Position numbers and translations under genes: made by a program | The notes under the pieces: generated by a model | The model's input: only the letters and a program-made list of their open reading frames with translations | Databases searched by the model: none | What the model was told of the DNA's origin: nothing | From: a virus | DNA length: 45,719 nt | Reading direction: 5' to 3' (one strand) | IMG/VR virus record: IMGVR_UViG_3300009370_002305 | Span: 1 to 45,719 of that record | Shown: positions 1 to 9,203 of the stretch, one piece after another | Numbering within the stretch: the stretch's first letter is position 1 | Layout of the letters: every line of letters begins with the position of its first letter

Positions 1-364
1 CTGAAACAAGCTCAGAGAGTCTGTCAGAAACCCCAGATAATCCCGCCTCCTCGAAAGCCAGCTCCAAAGATTTCTTAAGATCTCCAATAGGAGATGCCTC
101 TGACATACGACCTGGCTCTTCATAAGGTTGAAGCAAAGAGCCTCCCTCTTCCTCCAGGTCCTCGTCCTCGCCTCCCGCATCTTCTATCTCGGAAAAGCCC
201 TCCAGATCTCCGTCTGAAGACATCAGAGACGCTATCTCTATTGCGGTATTTAAGTTTGAATGAAGACTGCCAAGGGCAACAACAAATTCGTCTAAAACAT
301 CATCTTTTAACATCCATTCAATAGAAATCTTCTCTACAATTTCCTTAGCTTTTTCTGCGCTCAT
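1..364 (-). CDS. Acidic hypothetical protein (C-terminus beyond window)
   Basis: The reading frame starts with ATG at 364 and stays open for 121 codons to the window edge, so the C-terminus is missing. Its ATGA start overlaps the stop codon of the upstream gene, which suggests translational coupling. The visible part begins MSAEKAKEIVEKISIEWMLK. It has a helical N-terminus followed by a strongly acidic low-complexity stretch around residues 58-75 with runs of Glu, Asp and Gly. I see no catalytic motif or membrane segment. The plus-strand frame over the same bases looks like a shadow. Function unknown; that it is a gene is likely from the overlap geometry and the uninterrupted frame. Confidence 0.7.
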   Translation of the reverse strand, partial: MSAEKAKEIVEKISIEWMLKDDVLDEFVVALGSLHSNLNTAIEIASLMSSDGDLEGFSEIEDAGGEDEDLEEEGGSLLQPYEEPGRMSEASPIGDLKKSLELAFEEAGLSGVSDRLSELVS

Positions 365-1722
365 GAATCCCTCTTTCCTCTAATGCTTTTAACCATCGAT
401 ATTCTATTCTCTACGGAACCTTCTCCATAAACACTATAACCAAAAATACCTTTATAATCATTTCTTATCTGATTTATTAGTAAGTCTATACGACTATATG
501 CCTCTTTTATATGCTCTGCTTCTGACCTTGTTGCTGCAATTAACATCTTGCTAACGCTCCCATCGACCTCTATCCTTCCGGCTTTTGACTTATTTATCAT
601 GCTAATAACATTTTTATCTTTAAAATTAATATCACTTACAAGAGGCGCTTCCTCCAGCCCCACAAGGGCCAGCACCTCTCTTAGCAAAAACGGGTTATTT
701 ATGCAGTCGTTCAGACTCCAGATCGGCTGCGTCGGAACAGCCTTATAATATCTGCCTCCTCGATTATGGTTGAAGAAAATACTGGTCATAATCTTTGAGA
801 GGCAAACACCACTCTTGCTCCACAGGTCTAAATACAAAAGCTTTATAGACTCATTGCCAACTCTAGACAGCGGGGTCGAAACGCCAAGCCCTCGTTCTAC
901 AAACCTCTTCCTTATAGGCCTTCCTGCATTATTAAAGAAAGACTTGTCTTCGGCCAGCAGCCTCTCCACGAACAAGTCTTCATCATATTTGTCTAATAAG
1001 TTTACCAGCGGATAAACCGAATGAACAAAGTTGTTATGCCCCAAAGTGCCGTTAATAAGAAGAGGCGTTTCCACTATCCCGTTGTTATAATGCTTAAAGA
1101 TACAAATCTCTGCTTTTTCAAGCAAATCATCCAAACTCTTTCTGGCCAAGTCATATTCGTCAGGCGAGAGATCTGCTGACACGGTTGGCTTTATTATCTT
1201 TATTCTTTCATAAATAAATCTTCCAAGGCAGTACATCAATATTTGAATTCGAGCCCTCTTCTTTGACAAAGCTGCGCCCTCTGCTTCTATCAACGAATCT
1301 ATGCCCATGGATTCTAAGGCTTCAACATTAAAGTTAGACTGCCCCTTTATGTATGAATCTTGTATTAAATTAATTTCTTTAATTTTAATATCTAAAATAG
1401 ATTTATACAAAGACTCATAAAATTCTATTTTTTTTCTTAATATATTTATTTGACCATTAGTTATAACTCGCTTTTTTAAAGCATTTTTATTTTCATATTT
1501 TTTAAAAAATTCATTTCGATCTGTTTTGAAAAGAAGCATAGCCTCCTTCATTTCTGCCAAATTTTCAACAACCATTTTTTCAAACGGGTATTCGATGAAT
1601 TCATTTTCTGCAGCTAACAGCCTACACTTATATTGCTTCATCTCTCCTTTTTCTAAAAGAGAAATCTTATATTCAGAAATATCCTTTTCATTTCTAATAT
1701 ATTTAAGTAAATCATCATTCAT
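361..1722 (-). CDS. Hypothetical protein, 453 aa
   Basis: This is a long uninterrupted frame whose ATG at 1722 overlaps the end of the sigma-factor gene (stop at 1715-1717). It is predicted to be soluble and largely helical, with Lys/Glu-rich segments in the first 130 residues. The middle holds an LSPDEYDLARKSLDDLLEKA segment, and the C-terminus is mixed and basic. I recognise no Walker, zinc or nuclease motif. It sits at the downstream end of a sigma factor, RecB-like nuclease and SbcC/SbcD run, so a part in replication, recombination or transcription is possible, but that rests on position only. No strong ribosome binding site precedes the start, so expression may rely on coupling. Confidence 0.8.
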   Translation of the reverse strand: MNDDLLKYIRNEKDISEYKISLLEKGEMKQYKCRLLAAENEFIEYPFEKMVVENLAEMKEAMLLFKTDRNEFFKKYENKNALKKRVITNGQINILRKKIEFYESLYKSILDIKIKEINLIQDSYIKGQSNFNVEALESMGIDSLIEAEGAALSKKRARIQILMYCLGRFIYERIKIIKPTVSADLSPDEYDLARKSLDDLLEKAEICIFKHYNNGIVETPLLINGTLGHNNFVHSVYPLVNLLDKYDEDLFVERLLAEDKSFFNNAGRPIRKRFVERGLGVSTPLSRVGNESIKLLYLDLWSKSGVCLSKIMTSIFFNHNRGGRYYKAVPTQPIWSLNDCINNPFLLREVLALVGLEEAPLVSDINFKDKNVISMINKSKAGRIEVDGSVSKMLIAATRSEAEHIKEAYSRIDLLINQIRNDYKGIFGYSVYGEGSVENRISMVKSIRGKRDS

Positions 1723-2434
1723 CTTTGTTAAGTCTATCGCCTAATAAATCTGTAATTATTTTATATTTCTTAAGCTTCTTAAGGCGCATGCTGGCCGCCC
1801 AACCAGTCAGCCCAACTTCTTTTGCTGCATCTTTTATCGAAAAGCCATCTAGACATACCATCTTTAAGATAGTATGAGTTTTGGGGTCTATCATTCTTGC
1901 TATTTTATTTATAGCTAATTCCAAATCTATTCTTTCAAAAATGGTGCCATCATCTGAATATAAAGCGTCAGCATTAGAAAGTGTATTTTGAAACTCCGAA
2001 TATTCCTCTCCGCTTCCAGGGTCTATTTTTACCATAGAGCTAAAGGCCAGCTCCTCTCTTGATTTTCGATACTTCACCTTCTCAGAGGAGCCATCCTCTG
2101 TATCATCTAGATTTCTCAAGCTGCAGGCATCATTCGATAATTTATTAACACTTTTTATTTTAGAAATTAATTTATTTCTCAGATGAGTATGCAGAAAGGT
2201 ACTTAGTTTAACTTTCTTTTCTGGGTCAAAAGCATTCACCCCCTCAATGATTATCATAGACAGTTCCTGCTTTATATCTTCAAACGTATACCCTGGCATA
2301 TATGTTCTTGCAGACCACTTGCACAAGAGGGGATCGATTCTCTCCAGAACTCTAGCATAGCCCTCTTTGGTCTCAGTATTCACATAGACCTTCTCTTCAT
2401 ACATCTCGACATATCCTTCAAAAGCTTTTTTCAT
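1715..2434 (-). CDS. Sigma-70-family RNA polymerase sigma factor
   Basis: The protein has a two-part sigma-70-like layout. Residues about 38-95 resemble region 2, with the YTFEDIKQELSMIIIEG stretch followed by FDPEKKVKLSTFLHTHLRNK, as in the core-binding and -10-recognition helices of small sigma factors. Residues about 200-225 form a helix-turn-helix (SIKDAAKEVGLTGWAASMRL) resembling region 4. The linker is acidic. It probably directs host RNA polymerase to phage promoters, a role like that of T4 gp55. A frame from 2467 is open, but I choose ATG at 2434. It follows an AGGGGTGG ribosome binding site and begins 8 bases after the upstream nuclease stop. Family call is inference from motifs; region 2 is better supported than the exact subfamily. 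Confidence 0.8.
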   Translation of the reverse strand: MKKAFEGYVEMYEEKVYVNTETKEGYARVLERIDPLLCKWSARTYMPGYTFEDIKQELSMIIIEGVNAFDPEKKVKLSTFLHTHLRNKLISKIKSVNKLSNDACSLRNLDDTEDGSSEKVKYRKSREELAFSSMVKIDPGSGEEYSEFQNTLSNADALYSDDGTIFERIDLELAINKIARMIDPKTHTILKMVCLDGFSIKDAAKEVGLTGWAASMRLKKLKKYKIITDLLGDRLNKDE

Positions 2435-2442
2435 ATCCACCC

Positions 2443-3207
2443 CTATTCTGCCCAAGCGTCTTGGCATATCGGCTTATAATCGCACCATCTGCAAAGTACA
2501 GAAGGCTTCTTTACCCACGTATCATCAGTGTCAATAAAAGAAGCTTTCTTCACGAGTAGTTTGTTGCATCTGTCTAAATCATCTATATTAAATACATAAT
2601 CTATTGATTCACAATTATGCTTTAACAATATAAAGGATCCGTGAACAACTCTTACATCAGAAAACTTTCTTCTAATGGCTTCTGCGTAGACAAGAAGTTG
2701 AAAGTCCGTTAAATATTTTTTATTTTTACTAGTCTTATAATCAACAACTCTATATTCTCCGGGGCCGATCCTATCAACTCTGTCCATAAAGCCTCTGACT
2801 ATAGTATTGTCATCAATTTTGAAATTAAAAGGAGTCTCAACCCCAATTACATCAGGTACCCCCTCCCTTCTGAGTTTATAAAGATAATCTTGTATAATCT
2901 CTCTTAAGTATAAGACTCCCGGCTTATCTCCATCCGGAGTCCACACGGGCTCTTCTAAAATGTTTAGATCAAATTTCTTTATAGACTTCTTAAAGCACTC
3001 TTTCATAAATACTGGGAAGTCTTTTTCAAGAACCCCATCTTCAGCAACTCCTTTGTGAAAGAGTTCTAAAACCATATGAGCGCATGATCCAAACTCGGTA
3101 AACCCCCACTTATTAGAGGGCACTTCTGGTTTCTCGATATATCTATAATGATATTTCTTAGGACACTTCTTGTAAGTGTCCATAGATGATACTGATAATT
3201 TTAACAA
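2443..3207 (-). CDS. PD-(D/E)XK nuclease, RecB/Cas4-like with Fe-S cysteines
   Basis: This matches the RecB/Cas4-like PD-(D/E)XK family (PDDEXK_1 type). The N-terminus has SSMDTYKKCPKKYHYRY with Cys15. A GSCAHMVLELF helix carries His44. The active-site core is GFMDRVDRI with Asp142, then VVDYKTSK with Asp156 and Lys158, then a QLLVYAEAIR helix with Gln170 and Tyr174. The C-terminus has C-x2-C-x5-C (Cys239, Cys242, Cys248). With Cys15 these are the four ligands expected for a 4Fe-4S cluster. It likely degrades or resects DNA with the nearby SbcCD pair. The start is TTG at 3207, placed behind a GGAG site 7 bases upstream. This start keeps the N-terminal motif, which an internal ATG would cut. 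Confidence 0.9.
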   Translation of the reverse strand: MLKLSVSSMDTYKKCPKKYHYRYIEKPEVPSNKWGFTEFGSCAHMVLELFHKGVAEDGVLEKDFPVFMKECFKKSIKKFDLNILEEPVWTPDGDKPGVLYLREIIQDYLYKLRREGVPDVIGVETPFNFKIDDNTIVRGFMDRVDRIGPGEYRVVDYKTSKNKKYLTDFQLLVYAEAIRRKFSDVRVVHGSFILLKHNCESIDYVFNIDDLDRCNKLLVKKASFIDTDDTWVKKPSVLCRWCDYKPICQDAWAE

Positions 3208-3220
3208 AACTAAACTCCAA

Positions 3221-4093
3221 TTAGAATAATTGACTTAAGGCCCTATCCTGAATCCACCTATACACAAAAGATTTTCCTACGCCACCTATGTGCAAAGTAT
3301 CTTTGTTAACAGTCTGAACAGACCTTATCCACCTCGACTCTAAGCTTTCCCAATAATAAGAAACATAAAGCTTCGTCTCTGGGTTATAAAAGCTTCTTAC
3401 ATAATTTCCTGTTACAATAGGCTCCTTCTCTCCAAGCCTTTCATTATAAAACTTGCTAACAGGCCCAAAAGTATTGTAAGGACGATTCACTATTTTGACA
3501 ACTTGATTATCAAGATTAGCCTCAGTTGACCCGTCTATAGTTATAAATTTAGCATTTGGATCAAAATTTGCATTATCATTAGGAGAAGACCAAGCAGTCT
3601 CCATTCTCTCTTCTGATTTTTTAGAGAAATTAACAAAGCCAACTGAAGTCTTTCCTTCGCCAACATAGATTCCCGTAGAGTCTGTGAGAGAGGCTTTTAT
3701 CTCTAAGTCAGAAAAGCTTGTGGAAGACATCTGGGCATCGTCTCCATCGGCATCATACGACAAGCTGTCAACGGCATCGTCTCCGTATGACATGACGACA
3801 ATCCCTTCTGTGCCAAGGATTCTTGGGCCATCTAAAGTTGTAGAGTCAGATCTGTATGTTTCCTCTAAAATAGAAGAAGTATCATCTAGAGATATAGCTA
3901 TAGCGCTCAAAGATACTGTTCGGCCAGTCGTAGGCAGGTACACTCTTCCAACTGCTATCAAAGATTCAGAAGAAGGAATTGATCCATCCAAGGTGTAATA
4001 GACTGTAGCAGGCTCATCTGTAGAAAAGGTAACATACTCAGGAAACCCGTCCAAAAGCTCCTGCTCACTTTCTTCCAAAGTTAAAGTTATCAT
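3221..4093 (-). CDS. Putative virion/baseplate protein with chitobiase C-terminal-like Ig domain
   Basis: The 290-residue protein begins with a beta-rich domain. Its ATVYYTLDGSIPSS stretch (about residues 29-42) matches the signature of the chitobiase/hexosaminidase C-terminal Ig-like domain often found in surface and phage structural proteins. The middle is Asp/Ser-rich. The C-terminal half (about 190-285) is aromatic, with a YVSYYWESLESRWIRSVQ segment. A strong GGAGG ribosome binding site precedes ATG 4093. It interrupts the recombination cluster, so context does not explain it. A virion or adhesion role is inference from the domain type. No enzyme motif is visible. Confidence 0.6.
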   Translation of the reverse strand: MITLTLEESEQELLDGFPEYVTFSTDEPATVYYTLDGSIPSSESLIAVGRVYLPTTGRTVSLSAIAISLDDTSSILEETYRSDSTTLDGPRILGTEGIVVMSYGDDAVDSLSYDADGDDAQMSSTSFSDLEIKASLTDSTGIYVGEGKTSVGFVNFSKKSEERMETAWSSPNDNANFDPNAKFITIDGSTEANLDNQVVKIVNRPYNTFGPVSKFYNERLGEKEPIVTGNYVRSFYNPETKLYVSYYWESLESRWIRSVQTVNKDTLHIGGVGKSFVYRWIQDRALSQLF

Positions 4094-4126
4094 AAAACCT
4101 CCAAGCTTACTTAGAAAATTAGCATA

Positions 4127-6232
4127 CTATCTTGTAGAAAATTCTAGCTCGCTTTCTCCATTAACCTTTGTAATGTTTATTACATTATCAAACTTCTCTT
4201 TCAAAGTCTCATCGTGAGTGATTACCAAAATCTTATATTTATCTTCCAATGATTTTATGACACTCACAAAAAGGGTCTCGACACCATATCTGTCTAACGG
4301 TGAGTTTACCTCATCTAGTAACAAAAACTCAAGCGATGAGCCTCCATATCTGCTAGATATGTCACTCAAGGCGATGCGAAGAGCTAAAGATATCCTGAAC
4401 TTCTCCCCTCCGCTGAGAGACTTAAAGTTCTGAAGGTGTCCATCCTTTCTTACTTTCAGATCTAAAGTTTCAATTATAGATACGCCATCCGCTCCGAGTC
4501 TTTGGGTCTCAAGAACAATTACCGCAGGCTCATTGCAAATAGACGACAATATTATATTTGCAGTTTTTTCCAAATCTTCTATCACAAAGTCTAATAAAAT
4601 AGTCTGAATCCCACCCTTCCCAAACATCTTTCCTAACTTCTCAAACAATGCCGACCTCTTTAATTTTGTTGCGATCTTTTTCTTATCCTTTTTTATCCTT
4701 GCCTCTTGTTGAGAAAGCACGGAAAGCCTTTCGGATAATCTTCCAATCTTCTTATCTTCTTCCGAAATCAAACCCTTCAAAGACTCTCGGTCTTCTCTGA
4801 GAGATTTTAACTTTACCCTTAAAGCTTGAAAGTCTTCATTTTTAATAGATTCTAGAATGTCCCTGTTATTCTTTAGTTTAAACTCAATCTGCTCTATTGA
4901 TCTTGCTAGCTTTTCTAGAGCTAACTCTTCTCTTTCGCAAGAGTCAGCCACCAAGTCGAGCTTATAAGTTAAAGACTCAACCTTAGAAGCTGTTTCCTTT
5001 AAGTCTCTATTTTCCCCCTGCTCCTTTAGCACTGCCTCTACTTCTTTCTCTAAAGACAAAATTTCTGTATTAGAATCTGAAAACTGCTGTTTGTAATCTA
5101 AGCTTTTATTTTCATGATCTTTTGCCAAAAGACTATACAGCTCCTCGCTAATAGCCTGATTGCATATATAGCAAGATTCTGAGGAAAGATGCATCTCGGA
5201 CAGCACCCTTAACCCCTCTTCTGCAGAGGCTTTCTTTGCCTTATAATGTATCAATTGTGTTCTTAGGCCCTCAAGCTTTCCCTCTGGGATTTCAGTCAAA
5301 GCCTTTCCGTTAATACTCGATATTAATGGAGCTAGCTTTTTATTTATATCCGACCTGTCCCCCTTATACCTTTTCAACAAAGTCTGAACTGATAGGCTCT
5401 TTTCCTCTAAATCCTTTTTTTGATTTTTTAAAGAGGAGATGTCTTCAATCACCTTATCATAAGTGTCTGTGTCCAAAGATTTTTTTATTAAAAGATACTT
5501 TTTATTAAGAGATTCAATCTCCTCAGAAGCAGACTTCAGCTTTGCGCCTAAAGCCTTAGAAGTCCTTTTGGAGGAATTAACCTCGGCCCTTGTTTCTTCC
5601 AGCCTCTCTACTGTGACTTCATATTCTGCCACTGTTCCCTTTAAAACCTTGCACTCTACGCCTATATCTCTCACTCTCTTTCTTGAAACTTTTTCGTAAT
5701 CATCCCATCTAGAAATATCCACTATTGATTTAAGAATTTCCTTTTTCTTAGATGGCTCAGATTCTGCAAATTCAGAAATATCATTTTGTCTAAAATAAAC
5801 AGAGTTTATAAATGTTTTGTGATCTAACTTTATAGTTAACTCTATCTTCTCATTGGTACCTCCGGACGTTGAACAAGATATATTCTGCCACTCTCCATCT
5901 GCTCCTTTTATAAAAAACTCAACCGTTGATGTTGAATTCATCCGGTTCCTATCTCTTATGACCATATACTTGGCGTCATTATGAGAAAACTCCAATGTTA
6001 CAGAACAAGTCCGCTCTCCCCACCTAATAATATCGTCCATCATAGCGGCTCTCGACTTATTAAAAAGACACCACAATATAGCCTCAAAGATAGCGCTTTT
6101 TCCAGAGCCGTTAGACTTATCATAGTCTCCCTCTGTATTCCCTATTAAAAGGGCTGAATTAAATTTTGAAAAATCTATCTCACTATTTTTGTGAGAAAAG
6201 AAATTTTCCATACTAAGCTTAGACGGAATCAT
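4127..6232 (-). CDS. sbcC: SbcC/Rad50-like ATPase (T4 gp46-like recombination subunit)
   Basis: This is the ATPase partner of an Mre11-Rad50-type double-strand-break processing complex. The N-terminal FFSHKNSEIDF start is typical. A Walker A motif with an extended loop ends in SNGSGKS (residues about 40-46). Long heptad-rich arms flank a CYIC zinc hook near residue 355. The C-terminal lobe has the ABC signature LSGGEKFRISLALRIA (about 605) and Walker B LEFLLLDEVNSPLD (about 635), followed by an ITHD H-loop. At 701 residues it is shorter than cellular SbcC and close to phage gp46 proteins. Its ATG overlaps the sbcD stop (ATGA), so the two subunits are translationally coupled. Confidence 0.95.
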   Translation of the reverse strand: MIPSKLSMENFFSHKNSEIDFSKFNSALLIGNTEGDYDKSNGSGKSAIFEAILWCLFNKSRAAMMDDIIRWGERTCSVTLEFSHNDAKYMVIRDRNRMNSTSTVEFFIKGADGEWQNISCSTSGGTNEKIELTIKLDHKTFINSVYFRQNDISEFAESEPSKKKEILKSIVDISRWDDYEKVSRKRVRDIGVECKVLKGTVAEYEVTVERLEETRAEVNSSKRTSKALGAKLKSASEEIESLNKKYLLIKKSLDTDTYDKVIEDISSLKNQKKDLEEKSLSVQTLLKRYKGDRSDINKKLAPLISSINGKALTEIPEGKLEGLRTQLIHYKAKKASAEEGLRVLSEMHLSSESCYICNQAISEELYSLLAKDHENKSLDYKQQFSDSNTEILSLEKEVEAVLKEQGENRDLKETASKVESLTYKLDLVADSCEREELALEKLARSIEQIEFKLKNNRDILESIKNEDFQALRVKLKSLREDRESLKGLISEEDKKIGRLSERLSVLSQQEARIKKDKKKIATKLKRSALFEKLGKMFGKGGIQTILLDFVIEDLEKTANIILSSICNEPAVIVLETQRLGADGVSIIETLDLKVRKDGHLQNFKSLSGGEKFRISLALRIALSDISSRYGGSSLEFLLLDEVNSPLDRYGVETLFVSVIKSLEDKYKILVITHDETLKEKFDNVINITKVNGESELEFSTR

Positions 6233-7398
6233 GTTTCTCCCATTATTATTTTAGCCTCTTTCAACATCTCTTTTCTATACTTATCATCAATATCCTGCGA
6301 ATTTAAAAATGCTTTGAACATAGAGAAGTCATCTTTATGCTCAAGTATGGAACTATCTCTTACAATTCTTTTCGATACAGCCTCTATAATTATTTTGGAT
6401 ACATGAAACACGCCAAGCTTATACAGGTCAGCTTGGATCTGCTGCTTATCCATTGCTGGCAACACCTTTTCATCTACCAGGAACTTAAATCTAACAATCT
6501 TATCTTTCAAATCGAACTCATCTAATTTTTCCTTTAAAGCATTTTGTATATCAGAAAAGTTAGATGCAGACAAATCTACAGAAGCATCCTCCAGATCTCT
6601 AACAGGAAGCTTATGAAAACTTGCTTTCTTTTCAAAGATATCATAATCAACAAAATATTTATCTATATTAGCGTCACCAAAGTTAGACCTCTCCATAGAT
6701 CCCGCATATATACATACGGGTGCGTGCTTTTGCAATACTCTAAATTGATGCAGATGGCCCATGACGGCAATATCACATCCATTAAAAGAGCCTGGAGCGG
6801 CCATAACCTCTGTTCCTCCATAGTCATTATAACTTCCTTCAAAGAAGAAATTATGCCCTATAGACAGCAGGGGATTCTCCGAGTTAACACTCGCTACTAA
6901 CTCTTTTATGTGTGTATTATACTCTGCAGACTGCTCTCTAATATTATCTCCAGGATACATCCTTCTGTCTCTATAGGGAAGGAGCAGAAGATTCACCTTT
7001 TCATTTTTAGAATTACAAACCTCTACGATCTCAGGCTCAAGAAGCATTCTAACATTAGGATATTCTGCTGCAGACAAAGAAGTTATAGAGCTTGTAAAGC
7101 TTGATCCATTTTTCTTATAATCATGATTACCCATTATAACAAACGTTGCTATATTTGCATTTGATAACCTCTTTAATGCCTTATCTACAATCTTCATATG
7201 CTCAATGCTAGGCTCTCTATGTTCAAACAGGTCTCCTGTTTGAACAAATATATCAGCCTTTGTTTTTATAGTATGGTCTATCACATGCTTCAGGGTCTTC
7301 CTGTAATCCTCAACCCTTGTATTGCCACCCTTCCCATTAGGCCTACCAAGCCCAAAGACAGCACCTACATGTGTGTCTCCACAAATAACTATCCTCAC
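6229..7398 (-). CDS. sbcD: SbcD/Mre11-like nuclease (T4 gp47-like)
   Basis: This is a calcineurin-like metallophosphoesterase of the Mre11/SbcD type. The metal-binding motifs occur in order: GDTHVG (Asp8, His10), QTGDLFEH (Asp56), MGNHDY (Asn91-His92-Asp93), IGHNFF near residue 181 and MGHLHQF near 215. The C-terminal third probably forms the capping and Rad50-binding region. It partners the adjacent SbcC-like ATPase to process DNA ends during recombination-dependent replication. The GTG start at 7398 follows a perfect AGGAGG site and overlaps the stop of the upstream primase-like gene (GTGA). Family assignment is secure from motif order and operon context. Confidence 0.95.
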   Translation of the reverse strand: MRIVICGDTHVGAVFGLGRPNGKGGNTRVEDYRKTLKHVIDHTIKTKADIFVQTGDLFEHREPSIEHMKIVDKALKRLSNANIATFVIMGNHDYKKNGSSFTSSITSLSAAEYPNVRMLLEPEIVEVCNSKNEKVNLLLLPYRDRRMYPGDNIREQSAEYNTHIKELVASVNSENPLLSIGHNFFFEGSYNDYGGTEVMAAPGSFNGCDIAVMGHLHQFRVLQKHAPVCIYAGSMERSNFGDANIDKYFVDYDIFEKKASFHKLPVRDLEDASVDLSASNFSDIQNALKEKLDEFDLKDKIVRFKFLVDEKVLPAMDKQQIQADLYKLGVFHVSKIIIEAVSKRIVRDSSILEHKDDFSMFKAFLNSQDIDDKYRKEMLKEAKIIMGET

Positions 7399-7928
7399 GA
7401 ATACCTCCTGCGAATTAATCCCTTTATTTTTGTTAGCAAAGATTTTGTACGCTTAACGTCATATCGATCAATACTCTCTATATGCTGGTCGGCCCTCTTC
7501 ATAACCTTCTCAATCCACTCTATATCTTCCGGATGAGCCTTTAAGGCTTCTCGAAAAACCTCTGAAAGCTGCAAGAGAGGATAAAAGTTTGTCTTCTTTT
7601 TTCCAGAAGCTACCCTCTGGACTTTGTCCGGGTCCACAAGGCTAGACAGCTCTGTTATGGCTCCAGAGAAGTCTAGATTTGTACATAGAATGTAAAAGTC
7701 TATAACATTATTTGTGGCCCCACATCCAAAGCAGTAGAAATTATTGTTATCTCCATCAATATATAAAGAGCCCGTCCTTTCCGAGCCACTCTTATGCTCT
7801 TTGGACGGACACTTGCATCTATGCGTGAAGTTTCCGCTACTTATCCTCTCCAGAGCTATAGACTCTGCGTTCGCTATATCTAATATAGATATAGATTTTA
7901 AAATCTCTTCTTTCGAATATCTAATCAA
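7395..7928 (-). CDS. Stand-alone CHC2-type primase zinc-binding domain protein
   Basis: Residues about 35-85 match the DnaG-type CHC2 zinc-binding domain. CKCPSKEHKS supplies Cys40 and His45, and NNFYCFGCGATNNVIDF supplies Cys66 and Cys69, the usual CPxH...YxCFGCG...G..IxF layout. This domain normally reads template DNA at priming sites. The protein is only 177 residues and has no TOPRIM or polymerase core. The catalytic part must therefore be elsewhere, or the domain serves another role. The start is TTG at 7928 in a TTGA overlap with the FtsK-like gene. The ribosome binding site is weak, so coupling is likely. It lies in a run with FtsK-like, SbcD and SbcC genes. Confidence 0.85.
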   Translation of the reverse strand: MIRYSKEEILKSISILDIANAESIALERISSGNFTHRCKCPSKEHKSGSERTGSLYIDGDNNNFYCFGCGATNNVIDFYILCTNLDFSGAITELSSLVDPDKVQRVASGKKKTNFYPLLQLSEVFREALKAHPEDIEWIEKVMKRADQHIESIDRYDVKRTKSLLTKIKGLIRRRYS

Positions 7929-9019
7929 AATGAAAACCTGTTCCAGAATGTCTTTTTCTTTTTAGGCGCAGGCTGCACAATGTCAAGTTCTTTTTGAATA
8001 TCTGTAATATATGGAGCTCTAAACAAAAGCGGCTTAGACAAGCTTCCATCCAAATATAAGCCTGTTCCAATATCAGTTATTTTCTCTGCTCCCTTGCAGT
8101 CAAGAATGACCCTGCTGTCTATAGCGGAAGCAACCTTTAAAGCCACTCTTCCTGAAAAATTTGCCTTAATCAATCCAGATATTACTCTGCATGAAGGCCT
8201 TTGTGTTGCTAAAATAATACTTATCCCTGCAGCCCTGCCTTTTTGCGCAACCAAACACAATGACTTCTGTATGGTTTTATCCTGCAAAACTAAATCTGCC
8301 CACTCATCCACGACCATAACAATAGGCTTCATTCTATTTTTGGGCTCGACCCTCCTATTATACTCTATTGCGTTTCTAGCACCAGACTTATGTAGGTGAT
8401 AGAATCTTGTTTCCATCAAAGTCCTAACTTCTTCAATAATATCATTGGTTTCTTCTGCGGAATGAACAAGGGCCTTAACAGCATTTAGGTCTGAATAAAC
8501 TCCAAACTCAACCATCTTTGGGTCAACTAAGTAAAGAAAAGCGTCTGATCCTAACAAAGATAATATGAAGCTATGAAGCAACACGCTCTTCCCTGAACCC
8601 GTAGTTCCTCCTACTAAAATATTTGGGAGGGTGTTTAGATCAACAGACAAAAACTCCCCCAAAGAGTCAATCCCCAATGCTATGGGGGCATAATTATTCT
8701 TGTGAAAAGAATCATAAACCTGCATAAAGGATGGAGATCTAAGCTCCTCTCTTTGAAGTTCCAATCTGTAGATTCCATCTTGAAGAACGGGAAAGCCGTT
8801 CGGGTGAGAATGCGATGACATAGAGAGGCCAATATCAACCAATACTCTGTCTAGCTTTGAAGACCTAACTCCTGGTGCTAGCTTTATGTCATAAACATCA
8901 AAAAACCTCTTCCTATCCAGCTTAACATAATCTGCTTTTATGCCGAAGGACCTTAAAAGCCCAAAAAGCTTTTCTTCTTTTTTTGGCTCAAATATCTCAA
9001 TTACTTCTGTTGCCTTCAT
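7925..9019 (-). CDS. FtsK/SpoIIIE-family DNA translocase motor
   Basis: This is an FtsK/HerA-class ATPase. Walker A is GGTTGSGKSVLLHSFI (near residues 137-152), followed by YLVDPKMVEFGVYSDL. Walker B is IVMVVDEWADLV (near 234-245), and the RAAGISIILATQRPS strand-arginine segment is typical of FtsK. The N-terminal 110 residues resemble the alpha/beta region preceding the FtsK motor. There are no N-terminal membrane segments and no obvious gamma DNA-reading domain at 364 residues. It would pump double-stranded DNA as a hexamer. AGGAG precedes ATG 9019. In a phage it may serve packaging, genome segregation or recombination; which one is not shown by the sequence. Confidence 0.92.
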   Translation of the reverse strand: MKATEVIEIFEPKKEEKLFGLLRSFGIKADYVKLDRKRFFDVYDIKLAPGVRSSKLDRVLVDIGLSMSSHSHPNGFPVLQDGIYRLELQREELRSPSFMQVYDSFHKNNYAPIALGIDSLGEFLSVDLNTLPNILVGGTTGSGKSVLLHSFILSLLGSDAFLYLVDPKMVEFGVYSDLNAVKALVHSAEETNDIIEEVRTLMETRFYHLHKSGARNAIEYNRRVEPKNRMKPIVMVVDEWADLVLQDKTIQKSLCLVAQKGRAAGISIILATQRPSCRVISGLIKANFSGRVALKVASAIDSRVILDCKGAEKITDIGTGLYLDGSLSKPLLFRAPYITDIQKELDIVQPAPKKKKTFWNRFSF

Positions 9020-9203
9020 TAATACTCCTTACCTCATCAAGGGTGTCCTGCAGGGCCTTGCGGTATCCTACAAGAATATTGTATACACCGTTGGAGGTAG
9101 GAGCAACAGAAAATTTACTACATTCGTCCTCTACCATTCTTAACTTTTTATTAACACTTGCTATTTTTTCTATCAAGAGATTAACCACCGCAACCTTGAA
9201 CAT
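8997..9203 (-). CDS. Small hypothetical protein, 68 aa
   Basis: This short helical protein begins MFKVAVVNLLIEKIASVNKK. Its ATG at 9203 shares one base with the preceding stop (TAATG), and its 3' end overlaps the FtsK-like gene by 23 bases. That geometry supports a real, coupled gene rather than a shadow. The N-terminal 35 residues could form an amphipathic helix or coiled coil. No motif is recognised. It may be an accessory factor of the motor encoded next, but this is only positional inference. Confidence 0.65.
   Translation of the reverse strand: MFKVAVVNLLIEKIASVNKKLRMVEDECSKFSVAPTSNGVYNILVGYRKALQDTLDEVRSINEGNRSN

Noticed and set aside
2435-2467. Upstream N-terminal extension of the sigma factor (MPRRLGRIGVD)
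   Set aside because: It overlaps the nuclease C-terminus out of frame, while the ATG at 2434 has a good ribosome binding site.
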